In this document: piece after piece, positions 41,372 through 49,518 of the stretch
How positions within the stretch are numbered: position 1 is the first letter of the stretch
Layout: each line of letters opens with the position of its first letter
Origin: Spirochaetota bacterium
GTDB lineage: Bacteria; Spirochaetota; Spirochaetia; Treponematales; Rectinemataceae
Assembly: GCA_029265615.1 (NCBI GenBank)
Contig: JAJUIB010000003.1
Coordinates: 98,150-162,149, forward strand
DNA: 64,000 bases
Direction: 5' to 3'
Position numbers and translations under genes: made by a program
The notes under the pieces: generated by a model
What the model was told of the DNA's origin: nothing
What the model saw: the letters and a program-made list of their open reading frames with translations, nothing else
Databases searched by the model: none

Positions 41372-42682
41372 ATGGGCGAAATCATCCTCACTGACGAGAT
41401 GCAGCGTGCGCTGGCGCTCCTTGCGGACGAGAGCGAGCGCCTCATCTGGATATCCGGTCGGGCGGGGACGGGCAAGTCCACGTTTCTCAAGTACCTTAAA
41501 ACCGAGGTGCGGCCGCGGAACGCGGTCTACCTTGCACCGACGGCGGTCGCCGCCCTGACGATCGAGGGCCAGACGATCCACAGTTTTTTTTGGATCGATC
41601 CGCGCGAAGAAGTCCACCTAGAGACGCGCCTTGACGCCGAGCGCGAGGCGCGTCTTTACCCCCTTCTTGCCCGGGTCGAGATGCTTATCATCGACGAAAT
41701 ATCGATGGTGCGCGCCGACCTCCTCGATGAGGTGGATCGGCGCATGCGCCGTGCGCGGGGCGAGCTCCGCGTGCCCTTCGGTGGCGCCCGCGTGGTGTTC
41801 TTCGGCGATCCCTACCAGCTACCGCCGGTCGAACCGGAAGAGGCGAGCCTCGCCGGAGCGCGCTTCGCGGAGCGCTATAAAAGTCCCTTTTTTTTCTCGT
41901 CCAAGGTCATCCGCGCGCGTGCGCGGACGATGCGGCGGGTGGAGTTCACGCGGGTTTTTCGCCAGAACGAAGCCGAGTTTCTTGCAACCCTGGACCGTTG
42001 CCGCTCTGGCCTTGTGACGGAGGCCGACCTTGAGCTCCTTGCGTCGCGCGTCCTGCCCGAGGGGAAAAAGCCGCCTGCCGATCACCTTGTCATCACGGCC
42101 ACGCGGGCGGAAGCGGAACGCCTCAATCGCTACAGGCTCGAGGCCTTGCCTGGCGAGGGACGACGCTATGTCGCCGACGCCGAGGGCCGCTTTGCCCGGG
42201 AACTCGACGATGACGAGCTACCCGTCCCCCGCGAGCTCGTGCTCAAACCCGGCGCCCGGGTGCTTCTCACCGTCAACGACCCCGCTGGCCGCTTTGCGAA
42301 CGGGGCCCTTGCGACTGTCGAGGCGCTTGAAGATGGGGCGGTGACGCTCCGCGACGAGGCAGGAGGGTTTCGCCTCGCTCCTCATGCATGGAAGCGCGTG
42401 CGCTTTGCCCTGCGGAATGGAGAGATCGTCGAGGAAGTCCTTGACCGATACGAGCAGCTTCCCCTGAGGCTCGGCTGGGCCCTCACCATTCATCGCGCCC
42501 AGGGGCGGACGCTTGAAAAGGTGTTTGTCGACCTGTCCCGCGGCGCCTTCGCCGCCGGTCAAGCCTATGTGGCGATTTCGCGCGTCACACGGCTTGAGGG
42601 ACTGCTCCTCCGCTCCCGGCCTCGTGCGCGGGACTTCTTCGTCCACGAGCGTGTCGCGGCCTTCGAGGAGTACATCGCCTAA
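41372..42682 (+). CDS. Pif1/RecD-like SF1 helicase
   Basis: A 436-aa superfamily-1B helicase. Motifs: Walker A (GRAGTGKST) near residue 32, QTIHSFF, Walker B/II (LIIDEISMVRADLLDEVDRRM), motif III (FFGDPYQLPPV), and the C-terminal TIHRAQGRTLEKVFVDL and YVAISRV blocks. Pif1-like helicases unwind DNA 5' to 3' and resolve replication obstacles. The start at 41372 (MGEIILTDEM) has GAGGG 5 nt upstream; a longer frame would run through the deoD 3' end. It ends at a bidirectional terminator. Confidence 0.93.
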   Translation: MGEIILTDEMQRALALLADESERLIWISGRAGTGKSTFLKYLKTEVRPRNAVYLAPTAVAALTIEGQTIHSFFWIDPREEVHLETRLDAEREARLYPLLARVEMLIIDEISMVRADLLDEVDRRMRRARGELRVPFGGARVVFFGDPYQLPPVEPEEASLAGARFAERYKSPFFFSSKVIRARARTMRRVEFTRVFRQNEAEFLATLDRCRSGLVTEADLELLASRVLPEGKKPPADHLVITATRAEAERLNRYRLEALPGEGRRYVADAEGRFARELDDDELPVPRELVLKPGARVLLTVNDPAGRFANGALATVEALEDGAVTLRDEAGGFRLAPHAWKRVRFALRNGEIVEEVLDRYEQLPLRLGWALTIHRAQGRTLEKVFVDLSRGAFAAGQAYVAISRVTRLEGLLLRSRPRARDFFVHERVAAFEEYIA

Positions 42683-42690
42683 GGCGAAAA

Positions 42691-42722
42691 AAGCCGGGGC
42701 CGCAAATAGCGGCCCCTTTTTT
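42691..42722. terminator. Bidirectional terminator between helicase and coiled-coil gene
   Basis: GGGGCCGC (42696-42703), AAATA loop, GCGGCCCC (42709-42716), then a T-run on the plus strand; an A-run before the stem (42687-42692) gives a T-run for the minus strand. Confidence 0.93.
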
Positions 42723-45700
42723 ATTTTCCGCCGAGTTCGAGGATGAGTTCGACCTCGCCCCGCGAGATTTTGACCGCGCGGGCGATTTCGTCGGGATTCC
42801 AGCCCTGCCGGGCGAGTTTGCGCACCGTTTCCTGGATTGAGGCGGGAGGGGCGCCGCGGTCTTTCTTCGCGCCGCCTTCCTCTTTGAGGAGCGTGGAGAG
42901 GAGTTTGAGCTGCTCCTGGGCCTGGCGGTTCACCTCTTCAAGGCGAGTTTCCGCGCGGGCGAGCCATTCGCGGGCTTTTTGCGCTTCGGCGATGCGCTTT
43001 TCCGCGTCGGCAAGAATGCCCTCGAGCTCGCCGAGCTTTCTCGCGGCTTCGTCAGCCTTTTCCTTGCCCGCGGCAAGCTCCTCGATGCTCGTGCGGATCT
43101 CAGAAAGGCGCTCCGGCATGCGTTTGAGCTCGGCGGCGACAAGGCCCGCCGCCTTTTCCAGGTTTTGTATCGACTGGAAGTTCTTGTCGACCGCCTCCGC
43201 AGTGCTGTCGAGGAGTTCCGCCTTTTTTTCAAGGCGTTCGTATTTGCCTTCGGCTTCCTGGGAAAGCTCGAGAAGTTTGCGGAGCTTTACTTGCGCCTCG
43301 GCGATAGCATCACCCTGACCGGTGAACTCTTCCATGCGGCGGTCGACGTTCTGCGAAAGTTCGGAAAGCCGCGCAAAATCCTCTTCGAGGGCGTCGATGC
43401 GGCGCTTTTCCGCCAAGAAGCGGCTCAGCTTTTGGTTGACCTCGTCTTCGAGACGCTTTACGCGTGCAAGCTGGGCCTCGATTTCGGCGACTTCGCCCTT
43501 GCGGGCATCGAGGCGGGCAAGATCGGCGCGCATTGCTTCGATGCTGCCGGCGAGCTCCGCCTTGAGTTCATCGGCGCGCTCGAAGACCTTGGTTTCCGCG
43601 ATGAAGGCCTTTTGCTTGCGGTCGATCTCCGCGAGGGTCTGGGATAGACGCTGCGCTTCCGCCTCGACCTTGCCGAGGGCCTGGGCGCGGCTCGTCTCGA
43701 TGCGGAGTGCGAGGTCCTCCGCCGCGCTCTTCCACTCGCGGAGGCGGGCTTCCGCCTCCGCCTCCGCCTCGCGACGGCGCCGTTCGACATCGGCGGCGAG
43801 GCTTTCGTAGCCGCGGCTGAAGCCGTCGAGGGCGCCTGCGATGCGCGCGGAGAGGTCCTGGCGGAGTTCGGCGGTGCGATCGGCGAGCGCGGCAAGTTCC
43901 TTACCGAGGCGTTCCCGTTCCGCCTCGGCCTGAACGAGATAGGCGTCCCGCTGGCGCTCGTAGTCGGCGCGATAGGATTCGGCGAGGCCCGCGGCGTTTG
44001 TTTTGAAGGCTTCGAAGTCGGCGCGGACGCGGCGTTCCGCCTGGTCCACTGCCGCGGCGAAATCGCGCTCGAAGGCCGCCGCTGCGGCCTCGACTGTGGC
44101 GCGGGCCTCGGCGACCCGCACCTCCTCGGCGCCGACCGAACTGGCAAGCGCGGCGAGGCGATCGGCAAGTTCGCGTTCCGCGGCCCGGTACCGGCCCTCG
44201 GCTTCTAGGCGGAAACGCGCAAGCTCGTCCTCCATGTGGGCCTGCGCCGTGCGTGTTGCGTCGGCGGCGTCGGCGGCGACGCTCTCTTTGAGTGCGGCCA
44301 GGGTCTCGGCGGCGGCGGCGCTCTGCGCGAGGATGCCGTCCTGGACGGCTTCCGCTCGCTCACGAATTTTGGCAAGCTGCTCGTCGAGGCGGACCTGCGT
44401 TTCCGCCATACGGGAGCGGAGTTCGTCGAAGGTTGCACGCTCGGCGGTGATGCGTTCTTCTTTGGCCGCGGCGGAGAGCGTTTCGAGATCCCGGTCGAGT
44501 TCCGCCTTCCAGGCGGCAAGCCGCGCGTCGACTGCCTCGCTCCGGGCCTTGAGGTCCGCAAAAAAATCGTCCTCGAAGAGTTTGAGCTTTTCCGAGACGT
44601 TTTCGTAGGCACGGGCCTTGAGGGCTGCAAGCTCTTCCTCGAGTGCCTTCATGCCTTCGCGGAGGCGGGCACTCTCGGCGAGGAATCCCTCTTCGAAGCG
44701 GGCGCGGCGATCCTCCTGCGCCTGGCCAAAGGCGGCGAATTCGGTTTCGACACGCCGCGCCGCCTGCTCCATCGCCGCGCGGAGGCTACCTTCGAGCGCC
44801 GTGATGTCGGCTTCCGCTGCCTCGAGGCGGGCGAACTTCGCCTCTACCTCCGAACCGTACTCCGCAAGGCGGCGCTCGAATTCGGTGAAGGCGGCGCTCA
44901 TCGCCGCGGCCGCCTTGTCCGCCGCCGCGGCAGCGGCCGCCGCCGCGCGGGCGGTTTCGGCGCGCTGTTCGTCGAGGAGCCCCTTGTGGGCGGCGAGCGC
45001 CGCCTGGGCCTCGGCCTTGGCCGCCTCTGCCGCGCGGGCGGTTTCGGCGCGCTGTTCGTCGAGGAGCCCCTTGTGGGCGGCGAGCGCCGCCTGGGCTTCG
45101 GCCTTGGCCGCCTCTGCGCGGCGCTCGAAGTCCTCGCGCTGAGCGGCGAGCGCCGCCTTGAGCTTTTCGCTCATCGCCTCGGCGAGTTCCGCGGCGCGAT
45201 GCTCGACCTTGTCGAAGCGCTCGCCGTAGGCCGCCTCCGCGGCGGCGACCCGGGCTTCCATCGTGTCGAGGCGGCTACCGAGCGCCTCGGCCGCCTGACC
45301 GACCGCGGCGGTCGTGGCGCCCAAGAGCTCCTCGGCTTCTGCCTTTGTCTCTGCCTTGAGCGTTTTGACAAGGGCCTGCGTTTCCGCGGCCTTTTCTTTT
45401 GCTGCAAGTCCGATCTGGGCGAACTTTTCCTCGACGGTTTCTTTAAGCCGCGCGGCCTTGGCCTCCGAGGCCTCGCGGAGTTTTTCAAACGCCGCGTCCT
45501 CGAGCTTGTTCGCCTCGATGCGGGCCTTTTCAAAGGCGCGGGCGATCTCTTTTTCGATGTCGCGGCGCCCTGCCTCGGCCCGCTCCAGGCTCGCCTCGGC
45601 TTCCACACGAGAACGCTCAAGGACGACCCGAGTTTCCGAAAGGCCGCGCTCGATGTCGCCGGTGAGCTCCTCCTTGAACGCGGCGAGGGCGAGCGCGGCA

Positions 45701-46179
45701 TCGCGGGCAAAGCCCTCCTTGAGCGCGGGGAGTTCGCTCTCGATGGCGCTCATCGTCTTTTGCGCGGCGTCGAGCTTGCGGGCAACCCCATCGGTGAATT
45801 CGCTCTCCGCGTGGAGCCGCGCGAGGTTTTCGTCGACCCGCGCTGTCATTTCCATGAGGCGGGCCAGCACTTGGTCGTACTCGCCAAGGCGCTGCTCAAT
45901 TTGCCCGATCGCCTCGGCGCGGGATGCGAGCCCCTCTTCGACCGCCTGAATGCGCCCGAGGAGCGCCTTCGCGGCTTTCTGGCGGACGTCGAGTTCGATG
46001 CCGAAACGCTGGAGGTCCTCGGAACGCTTGTCGACATATGCGGAAAGGTCGCCCTGGAGCTTGTCCGCGAATTTCTTCACCTTTTCGAGTGAACGGTTGT
46101 CCCGGTCGAGCTGGCGGTAGATGAGGAGCACCACCGCGACGATGCCGAGGGTGATGAGGTTTCCCGTCGTGAAGAGCAT
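42721..46179 (-). CDS. Giant SpiroCoCo-type coiled-coil protein
   Basis: A 1152-aa protein with one N-terminal membrane anchor (NLITLGIVAVVLLIY) and about 1050 residues of almost unbroken coiled coil rich in Ala, Glu, Arg and Lys. The C-terminal 40 residues form a helix-turn-helix-like module (QETVRKLARQGWNPDEIARAVKISRGEVELILEL). This is the design of the spirochaete-specific coiled-coil proteins often called SpiroCoCo. A structural or cytoplasmic-filament-related scaffold is likely but unproven. An 87-bp tandem duplication sits inside (44944-45117). The ATG has GGGAG about 6 nt upstream. Long antisense frames here are shadows. Confidence 0.88.
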   Translation of the reverse strand: MLFTTGNLITLGIVAVVLLIYRQLDRDNRSLEKVKKFADKLQGDLSAYVDKRSEDLQRFGIELDVRQKAAKALLGRIQAVEEGLASRAEAIGQIEQRLGEYDQVLARLMEMTARVDENLARLHAESEFTDGVARKLDAAQKTMSAIESELPALKEGFARDAALALAAFKEELTGDIERGLSETRVVLERSRVEAEASLERAEAGRRDIEKEIARAFEKARIEANKLEDAAFEKLREASEAKAARLKETVEEKFAQIGLAAKEKAAETQALVKTLKAETKAEAEELLGATTAAVGQAAEALGSRLDTMEARVAAAEAAYGERFDKVEHRAAELAEAMSEKLKAALAAQREDFERRAEAAKAEAQAALAAHKGLLDEQRAETARAAEAAKAEAQAALAAHKGLLDEQRAETARAAAAAAAAADKAAAAMSAAFTEFERRLAEYGSEVEAKFARLEAAEADITALEGSLRAAMEQAARRVETEFAAFGQAQEDRRARFEEGFLAESARLREGMKALEEELAALKARAYENVSEKLKLFEDDFFADLKARSEAVDARLAAWKAELDRDLETLSAAAKEERITAERATFDELRSRMAETQVRLDEQLAKIRERAEAVQDGILAQSAAAAETLAALKESVAADAADATRTAQAHMEDELARFRLEAEGRYRAAERELADRLAALASSVGAEEVRVAEARATVEAAAAAFERDFAAAVDQAERRVRADFEAFKTNAAGLAESYRADYERQRDAYLVQAEAERERLGKELAALADRTAELRQDLSARIAGALDGFSRGYESLAADVERRRREAEAEAEARLREWKSAAEDLALRIETSRAQALGKVEAEAQRLSQTLAEIDRKQKAFIAETKVFERADELKAELAGSIEAMRADLARLDARKGEVAEIEAQLARVKRLEDEVNQKLSRFLAEKRRIDALEEDFARLSELSQNVDRRMEEFTGQGDAIAEAQVKLRKLLELSQEAEGKYERLEKKAELLDSTAEAVDKNFQSIQNLEKAAGLVAAELKRMPERLSEIRTSIEELAAGKEKADEAARKLGELEGILADAEKRIAEAQKAREWLARAETRLEEVNRQAQEQLKLLSTLLKEEGGAKKDRGAPPASIQETVRKLARQGWNPDEIARAVKISRGEVELILELGGK
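44944..45117. repeat. Two 87-bp tandem copies inside the coiled-coil gene
   Basis: Two nearly identical 87-bp units (44944-45030 and 45031-45117) encode two 29-residue blocks (AAKAEAQAALAAHKGLLDEQ core). The copies differ by about one base in the stretch I compared (gcc/gct), so the duplication is recent or kept by conversion. It preserves frame and coiled coil. Confidence 0.85.
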
Positions 46180-46272
46180 TCGGAACTCCCGCTTTCTGGC
46201 AAATGGACTCGGGGGGCAGTATAGAGCATTTCCGAGGGGAGAGGAAGGGCGAAGGGGCAGGACTGGCGAGGA

Positions 46273-46301
46273 TTGACAGCGGGGAAAAGTCGATATAAAA
46301 A
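46273..46301 (+). promoter_or_regulatory. Putative promoter of the exported PPOX gene
   Basis: A consensus TTGACA (46273-46278) is followed after 17 nt by the A-rich TAAAAA (46296-46301); TATAAA overlaps it at a 15-nt spacing. A normal leader with AAGGAGG (46345-46351) follows. Confidence 0.55.
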
Positions 46302-46356
46302 TAAATATACGCTGGAAGCAAAAACCTGCTTACCAGTTGTTCCCAAGGAGGAAGCC

Positions 46357-46851
46357 ATGAAGCGTGTCATGAGTGTGCTGTTTGTTGCGCTCACCCTTTC
46401 GTTGAGCGCGGCCGCCCAGTCGGTCGAGGCAATTTCAAAAGCCTCCACGACCCAGTACTATGCGAAGAGTTCGCTCCAGGGCGAGGATTTGTGGAAGGCC
46501 CTTGAGGCCCGCCAGTGCGCGATTTCCGTCGCGACCGTCAACCCCGATGGTAGCCCGAACGCGGCCGTGGTGATTCCCGGCGTGACCAAGGATCGCACGG
46601 CGCTCATCTTCGGCCTTGCGCCGAACCAGACGCTCGAGAACTTCAAGGCGCGGAGACTCGCGGTCGTCACCGCCTATATCTACACCCCCGCAGCCGCCGA
46701 CAAGCTCGAGCGGAACAAGGGGGCGCGCATTGTCGTCGAGTACATCGCCGATCCCGAGCTCCAGAAAAAGCTTATCGAAGCGAATAAGGAGGCGGGCGCG
46801 CGCGAGGGATCGATTTTCATGAAGATCGTCAAGATTCTGCCCCTCGGCTGA
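46357..46851 (+). CDS. Exported pyridoxamine 5'-phosphate oxidase-fold (PPOX) protein
   Basis: A 164-aa protein with a clear signal peptide (MKRVMSVLFVALTLSLSAAAQS) followed by a split-barrel flavin-binding-like domain: CAISVATVNPDGSPNAAVVIPGV, RTALIFGLAPNQTLENFKAR and LAVVTAYIYTP. These match FMN-binding PPOX-type proteins, most of which are cytoplasmic, so a periplasmic location is unusual. AAGGAGG 5 nt before the ATG. The cofactor and substrate are unknown. Confidence 0.78.
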   Translation: MKRVMSVLFVALTLSLSAAAQSVEAISKASTTQYYAKSSLQGEDLWKALEARQCAISVATVNPDGSPNAAVVIPGVTKDRTALIFGLAPNQTLENFKARRLAVVTAYIYTPAAADKLERNKGARIVVEYIADPELQKKLIEANKEAGAREGSIFMKIVKILPLG

Positions 46852-47042
46852 TTTGGCCACCCGTCCGCGGGCGCGCCCGTCCGCGGACGATTCTCCAGGC
46901 GAAATATCCTTAAGCTGTCTTGAAACCTTTGGCCCTATCGCGTAGTTTTATTTCCGGTGAACAGTTTGCGCCCTGCCGCACCGCGTCGCCGCTTGTGTGG
47001 CGACGTGTACGGACTCGCGCGTTAAGGAACAAGCAACCGGCT

Positions 47043-47104
47043 GCCCGCCTCTTCGCCCGACACTTCCTCCCCGGGGTCGCGCGTCGGCGGGCGGTCTTTT
47101 TTTT
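47043..47104 (+). terminator. Possible terminator after PPOX gene
   Basis: GCCCGCC (47043-47049) and GGCGGGC (47086-47092) can pair across an inner hairpin, followed by a run of eight T (47097-47104). The long loop makes it uncertain. The 280-nt gap also holds CGTCGCC/GGCGACG (46984-47005) and a CGTCCGCGGACG palindrome near 46879; no gene is seen in it. Confidence 0.4.
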
Positions 47105-47131
47105 GCCGCCGTTTTCCGCTATCGTCCCCGC

Positions 47132-48124
47132 ATGCGATCCTTCCGATGCGCGCTTGCGTTTGGGTTCTGCCTTTGCGCCGTGTTTCCGTTCTCTCTCGCG
47201 CATGCGCTCGGCGAGACGCCGCGTCCCGCTTTGCAGTTCGTGCTGCCCGCTGAGCTCAGGCCCGGCGATCCGCTCCTTGCCTGGATCCTGTCGCCCGAAT
47301 CCTTGGCCGAGGGGACTGTCGAGTTGACCGATGCCGCGGGTAAACGACGTGCGGCCTGCCCGCTCTTTGAACGGCCGACGCCACCCGGCACGGCCGCAGC
47401 GCCGGGCGGGCTGCGCCTGTACGGAGCGCTCATCGCACTACCCTTCGAGCTTGCAAGCGGCCGCTATACGCTCACGGTGCGATCGCCGGGGCTCCGCGCT
47501 GAGGCCTCTGTCGATATCGCGCCGCGCGCCTTCGCTTCCGAGGACATACGCCTCGATGCGGCGAACACAGCGATCCGCGCCCAGCCTGATCCGCGCAAGG
47601 AGGCGGAGGCCAAGGCCTTTTCCGAGCTCCTGTCGCGCGCCCACGCGGATGCGCTTTTTCTCGACGAGCCCCTCGTGCTACCCGTCGGCGATGCGCGGCG
47701 GAGCGCAGGCTATGGCGATGCGCGGCGCTACCTGTATGCAGGCGGCGGGAGCGATGTGAGCCGCCACCTCGGCGTGGATTTCGCCGTACCCACGGGCACG
47801 CAGGTTCGCGCCTGCGCCCCGGGGCGGGTAGTCTTCGCCGCCGAACGCATCGTTACGGGTATTACGATTGTCATCGAGCACCTGCCCGGCCTGTACTCGA
47901 TTTACATGCATCTTTCCGCGGCGAAGGTCCTGCCGGGCGAACTTGTCGCATCCGGCGCGCCGATTGGTAGCTCGGGGAGCACCGGTCTTTCGACAGGGCC
48001 GCACCTCCACTGGGAGCTCCGCGCAAACGGCCGCGCGGTTGACCCTGAGTACTGGGTCGCGCGTGCGCCGCTTGACAAAAACCGGCTGATTGCTACAATC
48101 GTTGGCACGATCGAAGGGAGGTGA
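47132..48124 (+). CDS. Periplasmic M23 peptidase
   Basis: A 330-aa protein with an N-terminal signal ([20 protein letters not shown]). An Ig-like or beta-rich region (residues ~25-140) is followed by an M23 domain with RHLGVDF (HxxxD) and HLHWEL (HxH). A peptidoglycan hydrolase or a scaffold is probable. A TATCGT box 6 nt before the ATG and no Shine-Dalgarno suggest a leaderless mRNA. The stop codon overlaps the annotated GTG of rpsU, so rpsU is translated from the same message. Confidence 0.82.
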   Translation: MRSFRCALAFGFCLCAVFPFSLAHALGETPRPALQFVLPAELRPGDPLLAWILSPESLAEGTVELTDAAGKRRAACPLFERPTPPGTAAAPGGLRLYGALIALPFELASGRYTLTVRSPGLRAEASVDIAPRAFASEDIRLDAANTAIRAQPDPRKEAEAKAFSELLSRAHADALFLDEPLVLPVGDARRSAGYGDARRYLYAGGGSDVSRHLGVDFAVPTGTQVRACAPGRVVFAAERIVTGITIVIEHLPGLYSIYMHLSAAKVLPGELVASGAPIGSSGSTGLSTGPHLHWELRANGRAVDPEYWVARAPLDKNRLIATIVGTIEGR

Positions 48125-48342
48125 TTACCATCAAGCAGATCGTTATCGACGACAACGAGCCCCTTGAGAAGGCGATCAAGCGTTTTAAGCGCATGGTCGA
48201 GAAGGAAGGGATCATCCGGGAGTGGAAAAAACGTGAGTTCTTCGAAAAGCCCTCCACGATCAAGAACCGGAAGAAGAAAGCCCTCGCCCGCAAGCTTCTC
48301 AAAAAGGCCCGCAAGCCGCGCGATTCTAAGGGCGGCTACTGA
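48121..48342 (+). CDS. rpsU: 30S ribosomal protein bS21
   Basis: A 70-73-aa bS21: [42 protein letters not shown] is typical. It sits near the anti-Shine-Dalgarno end of 16S rRNA in the 30S subunit. A conventional start would be GTG at 48121, but that base lies inside the Shine-Dalgarno sequence (GGAGGTGAT). The AUC codon at 48130 is 8 nt from GGAGG, and translation from it would give NEP at positions 9-11, as in E. coli bS21. I therefore think AUC (48130) is the real start; the feature is drawn with the conventional one. Confidence 0.9.
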   Translation: MITIKQIVIDDNEPLEKAIKRFKRMVEKEGIIREWKKREFFEKPSTIKNRKKKALARKLLKKARKPRDSKGGY

Positions 48343-48373
48343 TACCCCCTCGATCGTCGGATTGTGCGTAGAG

Positions 48374-48409
48374 AGCCGCGTGGTCGCCAAGGCCCCGCGG
48401 CTTTTTGTT
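48374..48409 (+). terminator. Terminator of the rpsU transcript
   Basis: AGCCGCG (48374-48380) pairs with CGCGGCT (48396-48402), with a GGTCGCCAAGGCC mini-stem inside the loop, then TTTTGTTT. Confidence 0.8.
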
Positions 48410-48453
48410 TGGCGGTGCACGGTACTGTGCGTGCCAGCCCCTAAGGAGGGTCC

Positions 48454-48984
48454 ATGCGGTTCCTAAAGCGGCGTCCGCGCGCCGGGATATGCATTCTTGC
48501 GTGTGCGGTGGTGGCCCTCGGTATTGGCGCATGTGGCGGAAACTCAGGCCGTGCCGTGGTAGCCCGCGACGCGGGCTACCGCGAAGTGCCAAGCCGCCCC
48601 AATCCGCCTCTTAAGACCGTCGAGCTTCGTTCTGGCGGCGTGAGCGTGCTCGCCGAGGTTGCGGCGAGCCCCGAAGAGCGCGAGCGCGGCCTCATGTTCC
48701 GGAGCGCCCTGCCCGAGGGGAGGGGGATGCTCTTCGTGTTCGAAACCGACGAGCGGCTTGCCTTTTGGATGAAAAACACAACGATTCCGCTCTCGCTTGC
48801 CTACCTTGCCGCCGATGGGACGATCCGCGAGATCCGCGACCTTGAGCCCCTGTCGCTTGCGCCTGTGCAGTCGGAGCGCTCGGTGCGCTATGCGCTCGAA
48901 GTCCCCCGCGGCTGGTTCGAGCGTGCGGGGCTCAAGCCGGGCGACCGCTTTGACATTCCGGCTAAGCTCCTGCGCCGCGATTGA
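48454..48984 (+). CDS. DUF192 lipoprotein
   Basis: A 176-aa lipoprotein (VVALGIGAC lipobox) with a DUF192 domain: RERGLMFRSALPEGRGMLFVFETDERLAFWMKNTTIPLSLAYL and ALEVPRGWFERAGLKPGDRF. DUF192 is a small, widespread beta domain with no established reaction. AAGGAGG 5 nt before the ATG. It lies directly upstream of the deformylase gene; an operon is possible but unproven. Confidence 0.93.
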   Translation: MRFLKRRPRAGICILACAVVALGIGACGGNSGRAVVARDAGYREVPSRPNPPLKTVELRSGGVSVLAEVAASPEERERGLMFRSALPEGRGMLFVFETDERLAFWMKNTTIPLSLAYLAADGTIREIRDLEPLSLAPVQSERSVRYALEVPRGWFERAGLKPGDRFDIPAKLLRRD

Positions 48985-49026
48985 CGGCGCCCTGTTCCGT
49001 CGCTACCTTAATCCCGGAGGCTCTCT

Positions 49027-49515
49027 GTGCTCGACATCATCACGTACGGATCCGCGACGCTGACTGAAAAGGCCGCGCCCGTCACGGCCTTCGACGCGGA
49101 ACTCGCCACGTTCATCGAGGAGCTGTACGAGGCGATGCGGCGCGGCCGCGGCGTGGGGCTCGCTGCCCCCCAGGTCGATCGCTCTATCCGTGTCTTTGTC
49201 ACGGGTGTCGACAACGACAAGCTCCGTTGCTTCGTCAACCCAGAGATCATCCAGACCTCGCCCGAGGAGGTCGATTTCGAAGAAGGTTGCCTGTCGCTTC
49301 CGGGGCTTTACGCGATGGTGAAACGGCCCGAGTCGATCAAGGTGCAGGCGTTCAACGAAAAGGGTAGGCCTTTTGTCCTTGAGACGGGGGGCTTTCTTGC
49401 CCGCGTCATCCTCCACGAATTCGACCACCTGAACGGTGTGCTTTTCGTCGACCGCCTGCCTCCCCACAAACGCGCACGTGCGCTTGAATCCTATTTGAAA
49501 AAAGTAAGGATGTAG
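49027..49515 (+). CDS. def: Peptide deformylase
   Basis: A 162-aa peptide deformylase with all three motifs: GVGLAAPQV, EEGCLSLPG and HEFDHLNG (metal-binding Cys, His and His). It removes the formyl group from nascent N-terminal Met. GTG start with CCGGAGG 6 nt upstream. The fmt gene starts 3 nt after its stop, so formylation and deformylation genes are coupled. Confidence 0.97.
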   Translation: MLDIITYGSATLTEKAAPVTAFDAELATFIEELYEAMRRGRGVGLAAPQVDRSIRVFVTGVDNDKLRCFVNPEIIQTSPEEVDFEEGCLSLPGLYAMVKRPESIKVQAFNEKGRPFVLETGGFLARVILHEFDHLNGVLFVDRLPPHKRARALESYLKKVRM

Positions 49516-49518
49516 CCG

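Noticed and set aside
44236..46092. A 618-residue open frame on the plus strand opposite the coiled-coil gene
   Set aside because: It is a composition shadow of a GC-rich, low-complexity coiled-coil gene; the translated sequence is repetitive and has no domain.
46997..47131. A 45-residue N-terminal extension of the second M23 peptidase
   Set aside because: It crosses a T8 run and a possible terminator, and the signal peptide begins at 47132.
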